DNA of 35,378 bases from JADZAA01 sp039810485 (GTDB lineage Bacteria; Bacteroidota; Ignavibacteria; Kapaibacteriales; UBA961): NCBI GenBank assembly GCA_039810485.1, contig JBDHXA010000026.1, positions 1 through 35,378 of the forward strand, written 5' to 3'. Every line of letters starts with the position of its first letter. Within the stretch, counting starts at the first letter, position 1. A program made the position numbers and the translations under genes. Under the pieces are notes generated by a model. That model was not told the origin of the DNA. It did not search any database and was given only the letters and a program-made list of their open reading frames with translations. This document shows positions 14,517 through 24,540 of the stretch, piece by piece.

Positions 14517-17027
14517 ATGCAAAATAAAAAACATAATAATAATACATCGAAAGCAAAAGTTAAATCATCCTTGAAAAACAATATAAAGTCACATGCTGAA
14601 TTAAAGCCGGAGCAGCTTCGCTGGCATTGTTCGGAAGATTTGTTTTCATTTGAAACAACAAAAGAATTAACGCCGCTCGATGGAATTATTGGTCAAGAAC
14701 GAGCAATTGAAGCAATCGAACTTGGCGCCAGATTGTTCTCTCATGGCTATAATGTTTTTGTGTCAGGGGTAAGTGGAACTGGCAGGCTTACAACAGTCAA
14801 AAACATATTGCACGATGTTTCTCGTAACACGCCAAATCTCTTTGATTATTGCTATGTGCATAATTTTAATTCGCCTGACAATCCAACGCTATTGCGTTTT
14901 GTGGCTGGTCGTGGAAAAGAGTTTGCAAAGGAAATGGATGCGGCTATATCACTTTTACGCCGGCGGATTCCTCTATTATTTGATGAGGAAAACTTTAGCA
15001 AACAGCGGCGCGCTTTAATAGAGGGATTTACCGGCTCGGAAAATGTTTTATTAGCGCAATTCACAGAAAAAATAGCGAAAAACGGATTTGTGCTTGGGAA
15101 TATTCCTAATGAGTCTGGAATACCGCAAACCGAAATATTTTTTTTATTTAAAAACACGCCTGTGCCTATTCAAGAAATTGACAACCTTGCAGGGCAAAAA
15201 AAAATTAGCGCAAAACAAGCTGAAGACCTCAAGTCTCAATACAATGAATTTCACGAAGAGCTTGTTGGATTGGCGCGTCGCGGCGCTGCAATGCTTACGG
15301 AATTTCGTTCGAAAATTCGTGAATATGACAGAGGCGCAGTTTCGATTATCTTACGACCGATAATTGATGAAATTCAAACGAAATATTCTGAAAATGGAGT
15401 TCATGAATTTCTTTGCCAGATAGAAAATAATGTGCTTGACAACTTGCAAATATTTGTAACAGCGCCAGAGCAGCTAGATGTAGAACAAGGCACTGAAAAA
15501 TCTGATCAAGAAGTTAAAGATGCCTTTATTCGATATGGAGTGAATCTTATTTTAGATAATTCACAATCAGCAGCAGCTCCGGTTATTGTAGAAACAACTC
15601 CATCATACAGCAATTTATTCGGATCTATTGAAAATTATTTTGACGGCAGAACTCCCGGTATGCAACCTGATTATCGTCATATAAAAGCAGGAGCACTTCT
15701 GCGCGCCGATCAAGGATATCTTGTTGTAAATGCTCTTGACGTAATGCGTGAACCAAATGTATGGACAGCTCTTAAGCGAGTGTTGCTCTATGGAAAACTG
15801 GAAATACAATCAGTTGAAATGATGTACTTGAATGCTGCTGTTACGCTCAAGCCAGAGCCAATTGACTTGTCTGTTAAAGTCATTATGATTGGTGATGCTC
15901 GCGTGTATCAGGCATTATATTTTGCCGAAGAAGATTTTAAGAAAATATTTAAAGTCAATGCTGAATTTGAAACAGAAACAATCAGAACTCCTGAAATGAT
16001 AGTGCATTATTCGCAGTTTATTCATAAAATCTGCGAATGTGAGCGCTTGCTTCATGCTGACCGCTCAGGCGTTGCTGCCATCATTGAGTGGGGGGTAGAG
16101 CACGCTGAGGCACAGCATAAAATTACACTACAATTCAGCGATGTAGCCGATGTATTGCGCGAGTCCGACTTTTATGCGCGAAGCGATGCCGCCAAAGTCG
16201 TATCAAGAAAACATGTTGCAAAGTCCCTTGAAGCGCGCACTCGACGCAATAGCATGTCCGACAATTTAATTAAAGAACAAATTATCGAAGGCGCTATGAT
16301 GATTGCAACTGAAGGCGAGCGCATGGGGCAAATAAACGGATTGACCGTTTATTCAACCGGTCTTGTTTCATTCGGAAAGCCGGCAAGAATCACTGCAAGC
16401 GTTGGTGTAGGGCGCCAAGGAATTGTCAATATCGAGCGAGAATCTGATATGAGCGGCACAATCCACGATAAAGGGCATTTTATCGTAACAGGTTTTATGA
16501 TCGAACGGTTCGCACGTCGTCGCCCATTGACGCTCTCTGCCTCTATCGCGTTCGAGCAAAGCTATGGCGGCATAGACGGCGACAGCGCTTCGGCAGCCGA
16601 AATTGTGGCATTGCTGTCCGAAATTGCAGAAGTTCCAATACGACAATGGCTTGCCATCACCGGTTCAGTTAATCAAAAAGGAGATATTCAACCGGTAGGC
16701 GGTCTTAATGAAAAGATAACAGGATTCTTTGAAATATGTGAAACACGCGGTTTGACCGGTCGGCAAGGCATTGTAATTCCGGCGCAAAATATTCGAGATT
16801 TGATGCTGCCTGCAAATATTATTGATGCAGTTTCCGAACATAAGTTCCACATTTATCCAATTTTGCGAATTGAAGAAGCACTGGAGCTTATGACAGGTAT
16901 TCCGGCTGGAAGATTATGTGATAACAATACATATGAATTAGGCACATTATATGGACTTGCTGATTCGCGTCTTGAAAAATTATACAAAGCGCAACAATAT
17001 AATAATGCTAACAATGAAATAATTTAA
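14517..17027 (+). CDS. Lon-like AAA+ ATP-dependent protease
   Basis: This is an 836-residue soluble protease of the Lon-like (AAA_32 / LonB-LID) family, not classical Lon because it lacks the N-terminal substrate-binding domain. The nucleotide loop is GVSGTGRLTT (84-93), with Arg where Walker A usually has Lys, and a Walker B-like segment GYLVVNALD follows. The C-terminal Lon protease domain has the Ser-Lys dyad: Ser690 in DGDSASAAE and Lys733 in GGLNEKITGF, 43 residues apart as in Lon (Ser679/Lys722 in E. coli). It is expected to degrade unfolded or regulatory proteins in the cytoplasm. The N-terminal 30 residues are Lys/Asn-rich and probably disordered. It is followed after 26 bases by the phosphatase gene. 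Confidence 0.93.
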   Translation: MQNKKHNNNTSKAKVKSSLKNNIKSHAELKPEQLRWHCSEDLFSFETTKELTPLDGIIGQERAIEAIELGARLFSHGYNVFVSGVSGTGRLTTVKNILHDVSRNTPNLFDYCYVHNFNSPDNPTLLRFVAGRGKEFAKEMDAAISLLRRRIPLLFDEENFSKQRRALIEGFTGSENVLLAQFTEKIAKNGFVLGNIPNESGIPQTEIFFLFKNTPVPIQEIDNLAGQKKISAKQAEDLKSQYNEFHEELVGLARRGAAMLTEFRSKIREYDRGAVSIILRPIIDEIQTKYSENGVHEFLCQIENNVLDNLQIFVTAPEQLDVEQGTEKSDQEVKDAFIRYGVNLILDNSQSAAAPVIVETTPSYSNLFGSIENYFDGRTPGMQPDYRHIKAGALLRADQGYLVVNALDVMREPNVWTALKRVLLYGKLEIQSVEMMYLNAAVTLKPEPIDLSVKVIMIGDARVYQALYFAEEDFKKIFKVNAEFETETIRTPEMIVHYSQFIHKICECERLLHADRSGVAAIIEWGVEHAEAQHKITLQFSDVADVLRESDFYARSDAAKVVSRKHVAKSLEARTRRNSMSDNLIKEQIIEGAMMIATEGERMGQINGLTVYSTGLVSFGKPARITASVGVGRQGIVNIERESDMSGTIHDKGHFIVTGFMIERFARRRPLTLSASIAFEQSYGGIDGDSASAAEIVALLSEIAEVPIRQWLAITGSVNQKGDIQPVGGLNEKITGFFEICETRGLTGRQGIVIPAQNIRDLMLPANIIDAVSEHKFHIYPILRIEEALELMTGIPAGRLCDNNTYELGTLYGLADSRLEKLYKAQQYNNANNEII

Positions 17028-17053
17028 ATTTTAAATAATGAATTAATAGTGCT

Positions 17054-17980
17054 ATGAATAGAAGAAATTTTCTCAGAGCTACAGGAACTGTAATTGGATC
17101 GTATTTTGCTCTTAATAAAACGCTTTTAAGCTATCCTGCTCTTGCGTATCCACCAATCGAAAAAAACGGCAACCCGCAAGCGCCGATACGCTTTTATGTC
17201 ATCGGTGATTGGGGAACAGGAGGAAAATTACAGCGTGAAGTTGCTGCCGCCATGACGAGGAAGTCCAAAATAGCAAAACCACAATTTATACTTTCAACTG
17301 GGGATAATATCTATCCGGACGGAGTTCAAGGAGCCGACGACCCTCAATGGAGATCAAAATTTGAAGATATTTACTCGGCAGAGCAATTACAGCTGCCATG
17401 GTATGCTACTTTAGGCAATCACGATTATAGAAAAAATCCAGACGCGCAAATTGATTATGGAAAAACAAATCATCGTTGGAATATGCCGGCACGATATTAT
17501 AAATTTAATAAATCCGATCAGGAATGCAGCATAGATTTTTTTGCGATTGACACTCAATTGATAACTATTGGAAAAGGGGGAGAGCAGCTTGCTTGGTTAG
17601 AGCGATCTTTAGCTGATTCAACAGCTGATTGGAAATTAGTTTTTGGTCATATCATGATACGCTCTTATGGCGTATATGAAAATCCGCCGGCCATGGTAAA
17701 ATTGGTTAAGCCGATATTAGACAAGCATAATGCTGATGCGTATTTCTGCGGGCATGATCATAATTTGCAATGTATAAAATATCCAGAAGACAAATTTTAT
17801 CAGATCATTTCCGGCGGGGGAGGAGGCTCACGAAACCCGCTTACTGGAAACAATTTGCTTTTTTCTGCTGCAAACGGCGGATTTGTTTCTTGCGCTACAT
17901 CTAAGAAGAGCTTGGCTGTTGAATTTATAAATAAATCAGGCGATGTGCTTTATACCAAGATTATAGAAAAGCATAATTAA
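17054..17980 (+). CDS. Tat-exported purple-acid-phosphatase-like metallophosphoesterase
   Basis: The 308-residue enzyme resembles type 5 tartrate-resistant acid phosphatase. The N-terminus has a twin-arginine signal, NRRNFLRATG, then a hydrophobic stretch, so it should be exported folded to the periplasm. All metal-binding blocks are visible: GDWG (51-54), GDNIYPDG (83-90, with the Tyr ligand of purple enzymes), GNHDY (121-125), GH (198-199) and GHDHNLQ (233-239). This predicts a two-metal centre cleaving phosphate monoesters. A glycine run ISGGGGGSR (252-260) follows the last metal site. It ends against the convergent histidine-kinase block. Confidence 0.92.
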   Translation: MNRRNFLRATGTVIGSYFALNKTLLSYPALAYPPIEKNGNPQAPIRFYVIGDWGTGGKLQREVAAAMTRKSKIAKPQFILSTGDNIYPDGVQGADDPQWRSKFEDIYSAEQLQLPWYATLGNHDYRKNPDAQIDYGKTNHRWNMPARYYKFNKSDQECSIDFFAIDTQLITIGKGGEQLAWLERSLADSTADWKLVFGHIMIRSYGVYENPPAMVKLVKPILDKHNADAYFCGHDHNLQCIKYPEDKFYQIISGGGGGSRNPLTGNNLLFSAANGGFVSCATSKKSLAVEFINKSGDVLYTKIIEKHN

Positions 17981-17986
17981 TATTAA

Positions 17987-18021
17987 TATGCCAACAAATT
18001 TATTGGCAAGATATTGGCATA
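17987..18021. terminator. Bidirectional terminator-like inverted repeats between convergent genes
   Basis: TATGCCAA (17987-17994) pairs with TTGGCATA (18014-18021), and the inner TGCCAA (17989-17994) pairs alternatively with TTGGCA (18003-18008). They sit in the 88-base gap between two convergent genes, where a shared terminator is expected. Stems are short and no strong T-run follows, so activity is uncertain. Confidence 0.4.
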
Positions 18022-18068
18022 ACTATAGTTTCGATGGAATAATGAGAATAATTAAATAATAATTTTTC

Positions 18069-20042
18069 TTATGCCTTCGGAATTTCTACGATAAAAGCAG
18101 CACCTTCTCCTTCGACAGACTCGCACCAAACATTTCCCTTCATCAATTCAATTAGTTTTTTAACAATAGATAAGCCAAGTCCTGTAGAGTCCTCTCCGCC
18201 TGTTGGTCGAGCCGATAGTTTTTGGAATTTCCCAAAAAGTTTTGCCATATCATTTTTCGAAATGCCTGGACCGTGATCGCGGACAGTAATTCGCAGATTA
18301 TTGTTCTGTGGTAAAGACTCGGCAGATATGTCAATTGCCAATCCATTAGGCGAGAATTTAATTGCATTAGAAATAAGGTTTTCTAATACTTCGCGAAGCC
18401 GATGCTCGTCAGTCAATGCATTGGGAATATTCTCGGCGATATGCAGATTAAGCGTTATAAATTTTTCGTCGGCGCGATTATGATATCCTTCTGTAACGAA
18501 TCGAACGATTCCTGAAATATCGCATTCTGTAAGGTCAACTTTAATCTTGCCTGATTCTAATGCATTGATATCAAGCAAATTGGAAATAATTGCAAACATA
18601 TATGAGGATGAGCGTAGCAAATCGTCTGCAAATTCTCCAATATCGTCTGGTGACAGTGCATCGGCATGTCGCAATAAGAAATCGGCTGCAAGTTTTATTG
18701 AAGCTAAAGGGTTTTTTAAGTCGTGCGCTGCAATGCCGAGAATTGTATTTTTTTCAGTGTTTAGCTCCTCCAAACGTGTGTTGGCTTCGGCAAGATCGAT
18801 ATTACGCAAACGTTCTATTTGGGCTTCGCTGCGAAGCTGATCTACGCGGTGACGCACTTGAAGAGCGTTTAGGCGATCTTCAGAAGATCGTGTGGAAATT
18901 TCGGCGTCTGTTTCTACATATTTGTGCAAATAATCAAGTGCGGTTTTAAAATTACCAATTTTCTTTTCAATTTCGCTAAGCGATTTGTAGTACTGGGCGA
19001 CACGCGATGATTCTTTGTTTTCTACAGCTAGGTCGAGAGCTTCCTTCATATAGGTAATTGCAAGCTCGGGTTGATAGCCAGCATAATCAGATTTTGCATA
19101 TAAAGAAGATAGCTGCGATAATATTAAGTGGCGTGATGACGATGATGCGACTTTAGAGATTTGGCTATAAGAATTATTTAAATACTGTGAAGCTTTCTCA
19201 TATTCGCCCATTTGCAGATAGATGCCGCCAATGTCGCTAAAAAGCAATATTTGCGAGTCAGTTAATTTATGTTCGCTGGCTAAACCGTATGCGCGTTTGA
19301 ACATTTCGAGTGATTGCTCGAACCGTCCCATTATTGAATATATATAACCAATATTGGAAATAGTTGGAAGCATGGCTTCCGTATTTCCCAATAATTCATT
19401 TTGTTTTAAGCTCTGTTGGTAGTACTCTAAAGCAATATCGTATTTTTGGTTTTGATGATACACTACGCCAATATTTCCTAAGGATCCGGCAATACTTCTA
19501 TCGTCTTGCAATTCTTTGGCTAATTCTAACGATTGTTCATATTGTTCTATTGCCGAGGTGTAATCACCCAAAGAGCAATAAATAGAGCCAAGATTATTTA
19601 AAACTCTTTTCTGTTCCGTTTTGTCGTTTAGCTCTTTGGCAAGATCATACGCTCGCAATAAAAAATCGAGCGTATTCGGATACTGCCCAAGCAGCCATGA
19701 AGCATGGCTGCATTCTTTATAAGAATAGTATAAAAACAATGTGTCTTGTGTGCGTTCAAGATAAGTGGCAGCAGCACGGGCTTCCATAAGGTGTTCGATT
19801 GAATTTCCATTATGATTCTGAGCGAGAGAAGCATAATAGTGCAGCAAGCCGCGTGAATGGTCGTCAATTTGGGAATCTAATTTCGTTAATCCTTCCTCGG
19901 CAAGTGTGCCTATTTTATTGAATTTTAGATCATTATCAAGAGAGTTGTCATCGGCAATGCTCATTAATTCAGTAATAATATGCTGCGCTTTTGAATTTTG
20001 CTGATCTTGCGCCTTATTCTGCTGTAATGTATGAACAGGCAT
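18069..20042 (-). CDS. Cytoplasmic TPR sensor histidine kinase, paralogue 1 (complete active motifs)
   Basis: This is a 657-residue protein without membrane segments. Residues about 60-380 are tetratricopeptide repeats (for example LGSIYCSLGDYTSAIEQYEQ at 151-170). A coiled coil (about 395-432) links to a HisKA dimer domain with His440 in AAHDLKNPL, then a GHKL ATPase domain with N-box NLISNAIKFS, G1 DHGPGIS, F-box LFGKFQKL and G2 TGLGLSIVKKL. It should therefore autophosphorylate on His440, unlike its three tandem neighbours. TPRs probably sense a bound protein or peptide. It is the most distal of four paralogues and 233 bases separate it from the next. A TATCTTTG box at 20196-20203 (minus strand) could give it its own promoter. 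No response regulator gene is nearby. Confidence 0.93.
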   Translation of the reverse strand: MPVHTLQQNKAQDQQNSKAQHIITELMSIADDNSLDNDLKFNKIGTLAEEGLTKLDSQIDDHSRGLLHYYASLAQNHNGNSIEHLMEARAAATYLERTQDTLFLYYSYKECSHASWLLGQYPNTLDFLLRAYDLAKELNDKTEQKRVLNNLGSIYCSLGDYTSAIEQYEQSLELAKELQDDRSIAGSLGNIGVVYHQNQKYDIALEYYQQSLKQNELLGNTEAMLPTISNIGYIYSIMGRFEQSLEMFKRAYGLASEHKLTDSQILLFSDIGGIYLQMGEYEKASQYLNNSYSQISKVASSSSRHLILSQLSSLYAKSDYAGYQPELAITYMKEALDLAVENKESSRVAQYYKSLSEIEKKIGNFKTALDYLHKYVETDAEISTRSSEDRLNALQVRHRVDQLRSEAQIERLRNIDLAEANTRLEELNTEKNTILGIAAHDLKNPLASIKLAADFLLRHADALSPDDIGEFADDLLRSSSYMFAIISNLLDINALESGKIKVDLTECDISGIVRFVTEGYHNRADEKFITLNLHIAENIPNALTDEHRLREVLENLISNAIKFSPNGLAIDISAESLPQNNNLRITVRDHGPGISKNDMAKLFGKFQKLSARPTGGEDSTGLGLSIVKKLIELMKGNVWCESVEGEGAAFIVEIPKA

Positions 20043-20275
20043 TACAATCCTAATATATAAAACAATAAAAACAAAAAGTATTTCAGTTGTAACAAGTGTG
20101 GTATATCTAATTAAATCATGCTATTCTTTGCTGATGTAGAAAACACATCAATAAAGATACGGATATGCTCATGTTCAATATGATATAAAACAATGCAAAG
20201 ATACAACTAAATCATTGTTAAACATAACAAAAAAGATGGAATGAAAAACTGAGAATAAAAAGAAGAAAGAATAAG

Positions 20276-22258
20276 TTATAATGCAGGAAATTCCATAATA
20301 AAGGCAGCGCCCTCTCCCGGAGTTGACTCGCACCATATTCGTCCTTTCATTAATGCGACGAGTTGCTTAACGATTGGAAGTCCCAGCCCTGTGGAGTCCT
20401 CGCCGGCTGTTGGTATTGCAGTTAATTTTTGGAATTTATTGAAAATCTTTGGCATGTCATCGGCAGTAATCCCTTGACCGTGATCTCTAATGACAATTTG
20501 CAGAGCAGAATTATCCGAGGAAGTATTCACGTTAATCTCGACTGTTTTGTAATAAGGTGAAAATTTTATTGCATTTGATAGAAGTCGGTCGCAAGCTTCT
20601 CGAAGTCGCTGCTCGTCAATCAAAATTTCCGGCAGATTATCGCGCATAGTTACTTGCAGATTAATGCCCTTGACAGATGCGGCAGAATGTTGGCTTTCTG
20701 TTGCAAAATGAACAATGCCGGATACATTGCATGGGATAAGTTCTGCGTCTATCTTGTGATTTTCCAATGCGTTGACTTCAAGCAAATCAGATATGATAGC
20801 GAACATATAAGATGATGAACGCAGAAGATTGGCGGCAAATTCTTGAATTTCAATATAGTTTAATGTTTTTGCGCGACGCAAGAGAGATTCTGAGGATAGT
20901 TTAATTGAGCCTAGAGGGTTTCTTAGCCGATTAGCTGCAATTCCAAGAATTGCGCTTATATCATTATTGAGTTCTGCTAGTCTTGCATTAGTTTCCTCAA
21001 GTTCAACGTTACGCAGACGCTCCAATTTTGATTCGTTTTGAAAACGCTCTAAATTATGCTTAATGTGCATACTATTAAGACGATCTTCTATAGCATTAGT
21101 AGTTAATGCAGCGTTTGTTTCGATATATTGATGAAGATATTCATATGCTTGCTCATAATTTCCTTCTTTCTCTTCAATTTTACACAATAGCTGATAGTAC
21201 TGTGGCACTTGGCCAATTTCTTTGCTTTCTTTGCATAAAGAAAGAGCTTGCAGCAAATATGAGCGTGCTTGAATTAGATTGTAACCGTCATATTTTTCAT
21301 GCATTAATAGCTCGGCTAAACGTGCCAAATAAGAATGTACTCTACTGCTTCCTTCAATTTGGGTAATAGTGTCGAGAGCATTATGCAAAAAATCAGTTGC
21401 TTCATCATAGCGTTCCATTTGACGATACACATCGCCAATATGGGCAAGTATAGATGCTTTTAATGTTGTATCGCCAGATTCTTGGGAAAGCGAAAGGGAT
21501 CTGAAAAGCATTTCAAGACCACGCTCATATTCACCGGAAGCGGAGTGAATCTGTCCGATATTGCCTAGTGTGGTTATCAGCAAATCGCTGTCATTAAATT
21601 GTTCTTTTAATTGCAAACTACGTTGATAGTATTCCAATGCAATTTCATTATTTCCTTGCTGATGATATATAGTTCCAATATTACCTATTACGCCCGATAG
21701 ACCATACGTATTGTTATTAATTGTTTCAACTGCAACAGCCTGTTCAAAATATTCCAAAGCAGTTGGATAATCGCCTAAAGCTCTAAAAGCCAAACCTAAA
21801 TTATTGAGAGTAGAACCTTCCGCTTTTGCATCATTTAGTTCACGAGACAATTCCAGCTGACGATTTAATGGTGATATGATATCGGTATAGCGGCCTAGCA
21901 ACCATAGAGCGTAGGTATATTTTTGATATGATCTGTGAAGATGTATTGTATCATTAGTATGCTCTAAAAGTGAGATGGCAGATTGAGCTGATGCCAACTG
22001 TTCATTATAATTTGAATAGAAGTTATGAGTTATTGCAGAGTAAAAATAGAGCAATCCACGGTCGTAATTGCTTAAAGATGAAGAAAAACAATCAAAGCCA
22101 TATTGGACAAGTTCTTCAATTTTAGTATATTTTGATTCTTTATTGAGAGCTTTGTCCTCTATAAGACCGGCAATCGTAGCTATCAGAGATGAGGAGTCGC
22201 TAAATTCTAAGCAAGCGGTATTTTCAGATTTTAATTCTTCATTCATATCACTCTGCAA
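20276..22258 (-). CDS. TPR-histidine-kinase-like protein, paralogue 2 (phospho-acceptor His replaced by Asn443)
   Basis: At 660 residues it has the same architecture as the neighbouring kinase: N-terminal TPRs (about 60-385), coiled coil, HisKA-like and GHKL domains, no membrane segment. The H-box reads AANRLRNPL, so the phosphorylated His is Asn443 (codon AAT at 20930-20932) and the following acidic residue is Arg. The ATP-binding boxes are retained: SNAIKFS, DHGQGIT and STGLGLPIVKQL. It may bind ATP without self-phosphorylation, phosphorylate a partner kinase in a mixed dimer, or act as an allosteric subunit. Its sequence is closer to paralogue 3 than to paralogue 1 across the HisKA region. 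Confidence 0.9.
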   Translation of the reverse strand: MQSDMNEELKSENTACLEFSDSSSLIATIAGLIEDKALNKESKYTKIEELVQYGFDCFSSSLSNYDRGLLYFYSAITHNFYSNYNEQLASAQSAISLLEHTNDTIHLHRSYQKYTYALWLLGRYTDIISPLNRQLELSRELNDAKAEGSTLNNLGLAFRALGDYPTALEYFEQAVAVETINNNTYGLSGVIGNIGTIYHQQGNNEIALEYYQRSLQLKEQFNDSDLLITTLGNIGQIHSASGEYERGLEMLFRSLSLSQESGDTTLKASILAHIGDVYRQMERYDEATDFLHNALDTITQIEGSSRVHSYLARLAELLMHEKYDGYNLIQARSYLLQALSLCKESKEIGQVPQYYQLLCKIEEKEGNYEQAYEYLHQYIETNAALTTNAIEDRLNSMHIKHNLERFQNESKLERLRNVELEETNARLAELNNDISAILGIAANRLRNPLGSIKLSSESLLRRAKTLNYIEIQEFAANLLRSSSYMFAIISDLLEVNALENHKIDAELIPCNVSGIVHFATESQHSAASVKGINLQVTMRDNLPEILIDEQRLREACDRLLSNAIKFSPYYKTVEINVNTSSDNSALQIVIRDHGQGITADDMPKIFNKFQKLTAIPTAGEDSTGLGLPIVKQLVALMKGRIWCESTPGEGAAFIMEFPAL

Positions 22259-22446
22259 TACATTGTCAGAAATTATTGAGGTTCATTTGCTATAAGAAAG
22301 GCGAAAGATTTTACGAGAGATATAATGTATTTCATACGGTTGGAATTACAGCGTTCTGATAAAAAAATAAAATGAACTACAAAAGTATAAAAAAAATAGG
22401 AGTTACACGATTAAGAAAAAATTCGCATGAAAGCGAGTGTGTAAAG

Positions 22447-24387
22447 CTATACTTTGGCAATGGGCAGCTCAATAATAAATGCAATACCTTTATCTTCTGC
22501 CGGTTCGCACCATATTCGACCATTCATTAATTCGATAAGTTTCTTAACAATTGCAAGCCCAAGACCGGAAGTATCATCTTCAAGGGTTATAGAAGCGGAG
22601 AACTTTTGGAATTTATAAAATATTTTGGGTAAATCTTCGATTGCCAGCGAATAACCATAGGCATGAAAAATAATTTGCAGGATGGAAGCATCTTGCAATA
22701 TCTGTGCAGATATTTCAACTAGAGATCTATTTTGCGAGTATTTAAATATATTCGAAAAAAGTCGGCCGCAAACTTCGCGAAAACGTTGTTCATCGATTAA
22801 CACATTGGGCAGATTGTCATCTAATATGATGTTTAGTTTTATATCCTTTTCGTTTGCCGAAGCACCTATGCTATCGGCAGCATAGAATATAATTCCAGAA
22901 ATATTGCTTAGAGCAAGTTCTATCTTTATTTTGCCCGACTCTAAAGCGCTGATTTCTAGAAGATCAGAAATAATATCGAACATAAAAGATGATGATTGAA
23001 GAATGGAACTGGCGGAGTCAAAAATTTCTTTGGCTGCCAGTGTTTGGGCATGAAGCGATAGATATTCAGACGATAGCTTTATAGATTCAAGAGGGCTTTT
23101 AAGATGGTTTGACACTATGCCAAGAATTGTATTGATTTCGGTGTTAAGCTCCGCTAAATGTGCATTAGTTCCTGCTAATTCGATATTTCGCAATCGTTCC
23201 AATTGTGTTTCTGTTTGCAATTGATCTATGCGGTGGCGAATATGCATAGATTGCAGCTTGTTTTCGATTTCATCATTATTTAAACAGGCATTTCTTTCGT
23301 AATAAATCTGAAGATATTGATATGCCTGCTCATAATTTCCTGCTTTTTCCTCAAGATTGCTTAACATTTGGTAATACGATGTGGCTGAGGCATATTCTTT
23401 GCTTTCAGCACATAATTCTAACGCTTTAAGCAGAAATGTTTTCGCAATCTCCGGATTATATCCGTTGTAATTCTCATCAAGATAGAGATCTGCAATCAGG
23501 CCAAAGCAATGATGTGGCTGCGTAGCTTTGTCAATTTGCAAAACCATATCCATTGCTTTTTGCAAATAGCCGAGAGCTTCTTCAAAGCAGCCCATTTGCC
23601 TATATATATTGCCAATAGATGATAGATGCGTTGCGGTAATAACAGAATTGCCAAGTTTCTCCAATAATGCTAAAGCGCGAAACATCATTGCAAGTGCTTG
23701 TTCGTAATTACCAAAATCAGCATGTATCACAGCTATGTTGCCAAGCGTAGTTATTATCATCGCATTGTCGTGTATTTCTTCTTTTAACTCCAAACTACGC
23801 TGATAATATTCTAATGCGATCTCCTTTTTATTTTGATAATGATAAATTGTGCCGATATTTCCAATTATCCCTGCCATTACTTTTGTATTATGGTTGGATG
23901 CTTCAGCAACGGCTGCTTGTTCAAAATATGAAAGTGCAGAAATATAATCGCCTAAAATGCGGTATACTAAACCAAGATTATTTAACGCTGCGCTTTCAAG
24001 TATCGTATTTTTCAGCTTTCTGCATAATTCAACTTCTTGCACAAGATATTCCACCATATCGCCGTACTTGCCTAATTGCCATAATGCAAAAGAACATTCG
24101 TGATTCGAATAGTTTAAAAGCTCGATATCATTGCTATCTTGCAATAATGAAACAGCAGCTTGAGCATTGGTTAACTGATTGGTAAAATCGTTGAAGTAAT
24201 GGCAACAAACAGATGCATAATAATATAATTCACCTCGATCTCGATCGCTTAATGTATGTTTGAATGTTTCAAATCCATATTTTACAAGCTGTTCTATTCT
24301 TTTGTAACTATTCTCATTGTTAGAAGATTTATCGGCAATGAAAGCAGCAATCTCGGATAACAGCAGTTTTGCAGTTGGAAATTCCAT
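22447..24387 (-). CDS. TPR-histidine-kinase-like protein, paralogue 3 (degenerate H and G1 boxes)
   Basis: The 646-residue protein has TPRs (about 55-370), a coiled coil, and HisKA-like and GHKL-like domains. The H-box reads VSNHLKSPL: Asn427 (codon AAC at 23107-23109) stands in place of the phospho-acceptor, with a His one residue later. The G1 box, DxGxG in active kinases, has become AYGYS (576-580), so the adenine-contacting Asp and the second Gly are lost. The N-box Asn (SNIFKYS) and G2 box (SGLGLAIVKKL) remain. It is probably a pseudokinase with weak or no ATP binding. The reading frame is open over its full length and ends in a normal tail, so selection seems to keep it. Confidence 0.88.
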   Translation of the reverse strand: MEFPTAKLLLSEIAAFIADKSSNNENSYKRIEQLVKYGFETFKHTLSDRDRGELYYYASVCCHYFNDFTNQLTNAQAAVSLLQDSNDIELLNYSNHECSFALWQLGKYGDMVEYLVQEVELCRKLKNTILESAALNNLGLVYRILGDYISALSYFEQAAVAEASNHNTKVMAGIIGNIGTIYHYQNKKEIALEYYQRSLELKEEIHDNAMIITTLGNIAVIHADFGNYEQALAMMFRALALLEKLGNSVITATHLSSIGNIYRQMGCFEEALGYLQKAMDMVLQIDKATQPHHCFGLIADLYLDENYNGYNPEIAKTFLLKALELCAESKEYASATSYYQMLSNLEEKAGNYEQAYQYLQIYYERNACLNNDEIENKLQSMHIRHRIDQLQTETQLERLRNIELAGTNAHLAELNTEINTILGIVSNHLKSPLESIKLSSEYLSLHAQTLAAKEIFDSASSILQSSSFMFDIISDLLEISALESGKIKIELALSNISGIIFYAADSIGASANEKDIKLNIILDDNLPNVLIDEQRFREVCGRLFSNIFKYSQNRSLVEISAQILQDASILQIIFHAYGYSLAIEDLPKIFYKFQKFSASITLEDDTSGLGLAIVKKLIELMNGRIWCEPAEDKGIAFIIELPIAKV

Positions 24388-24462
24388 GTATGGTAAGCTG
24401 TGTTTTGTATTGATCTAACGTTTTAACCACATTCTTAAAATAATTGGCTGGAATAATGGTGT

Positions 24463-24497
24463 TAATGTTTTTCGCTAATGTTTTTCGCTAATGTTTT
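24463..24497. repeat. Short tandem repeat, 13-bp unit
   Basis: TAATGTTTTTCGC is repeated twice exactly (24463-24475 and 24476-24488), followed by a partial third TAATGTTTT (24489-24497). It lies in the 153-base gap between paralogues 4 and 3, in the leader of paralogue 3. Copy number could vary by slippage. Confidence 0.75.
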
Positions 24498-24540
24498 AAG
24501 CATCGTCTGACTCTGCGACGATAATTTCTAAAATAACATA

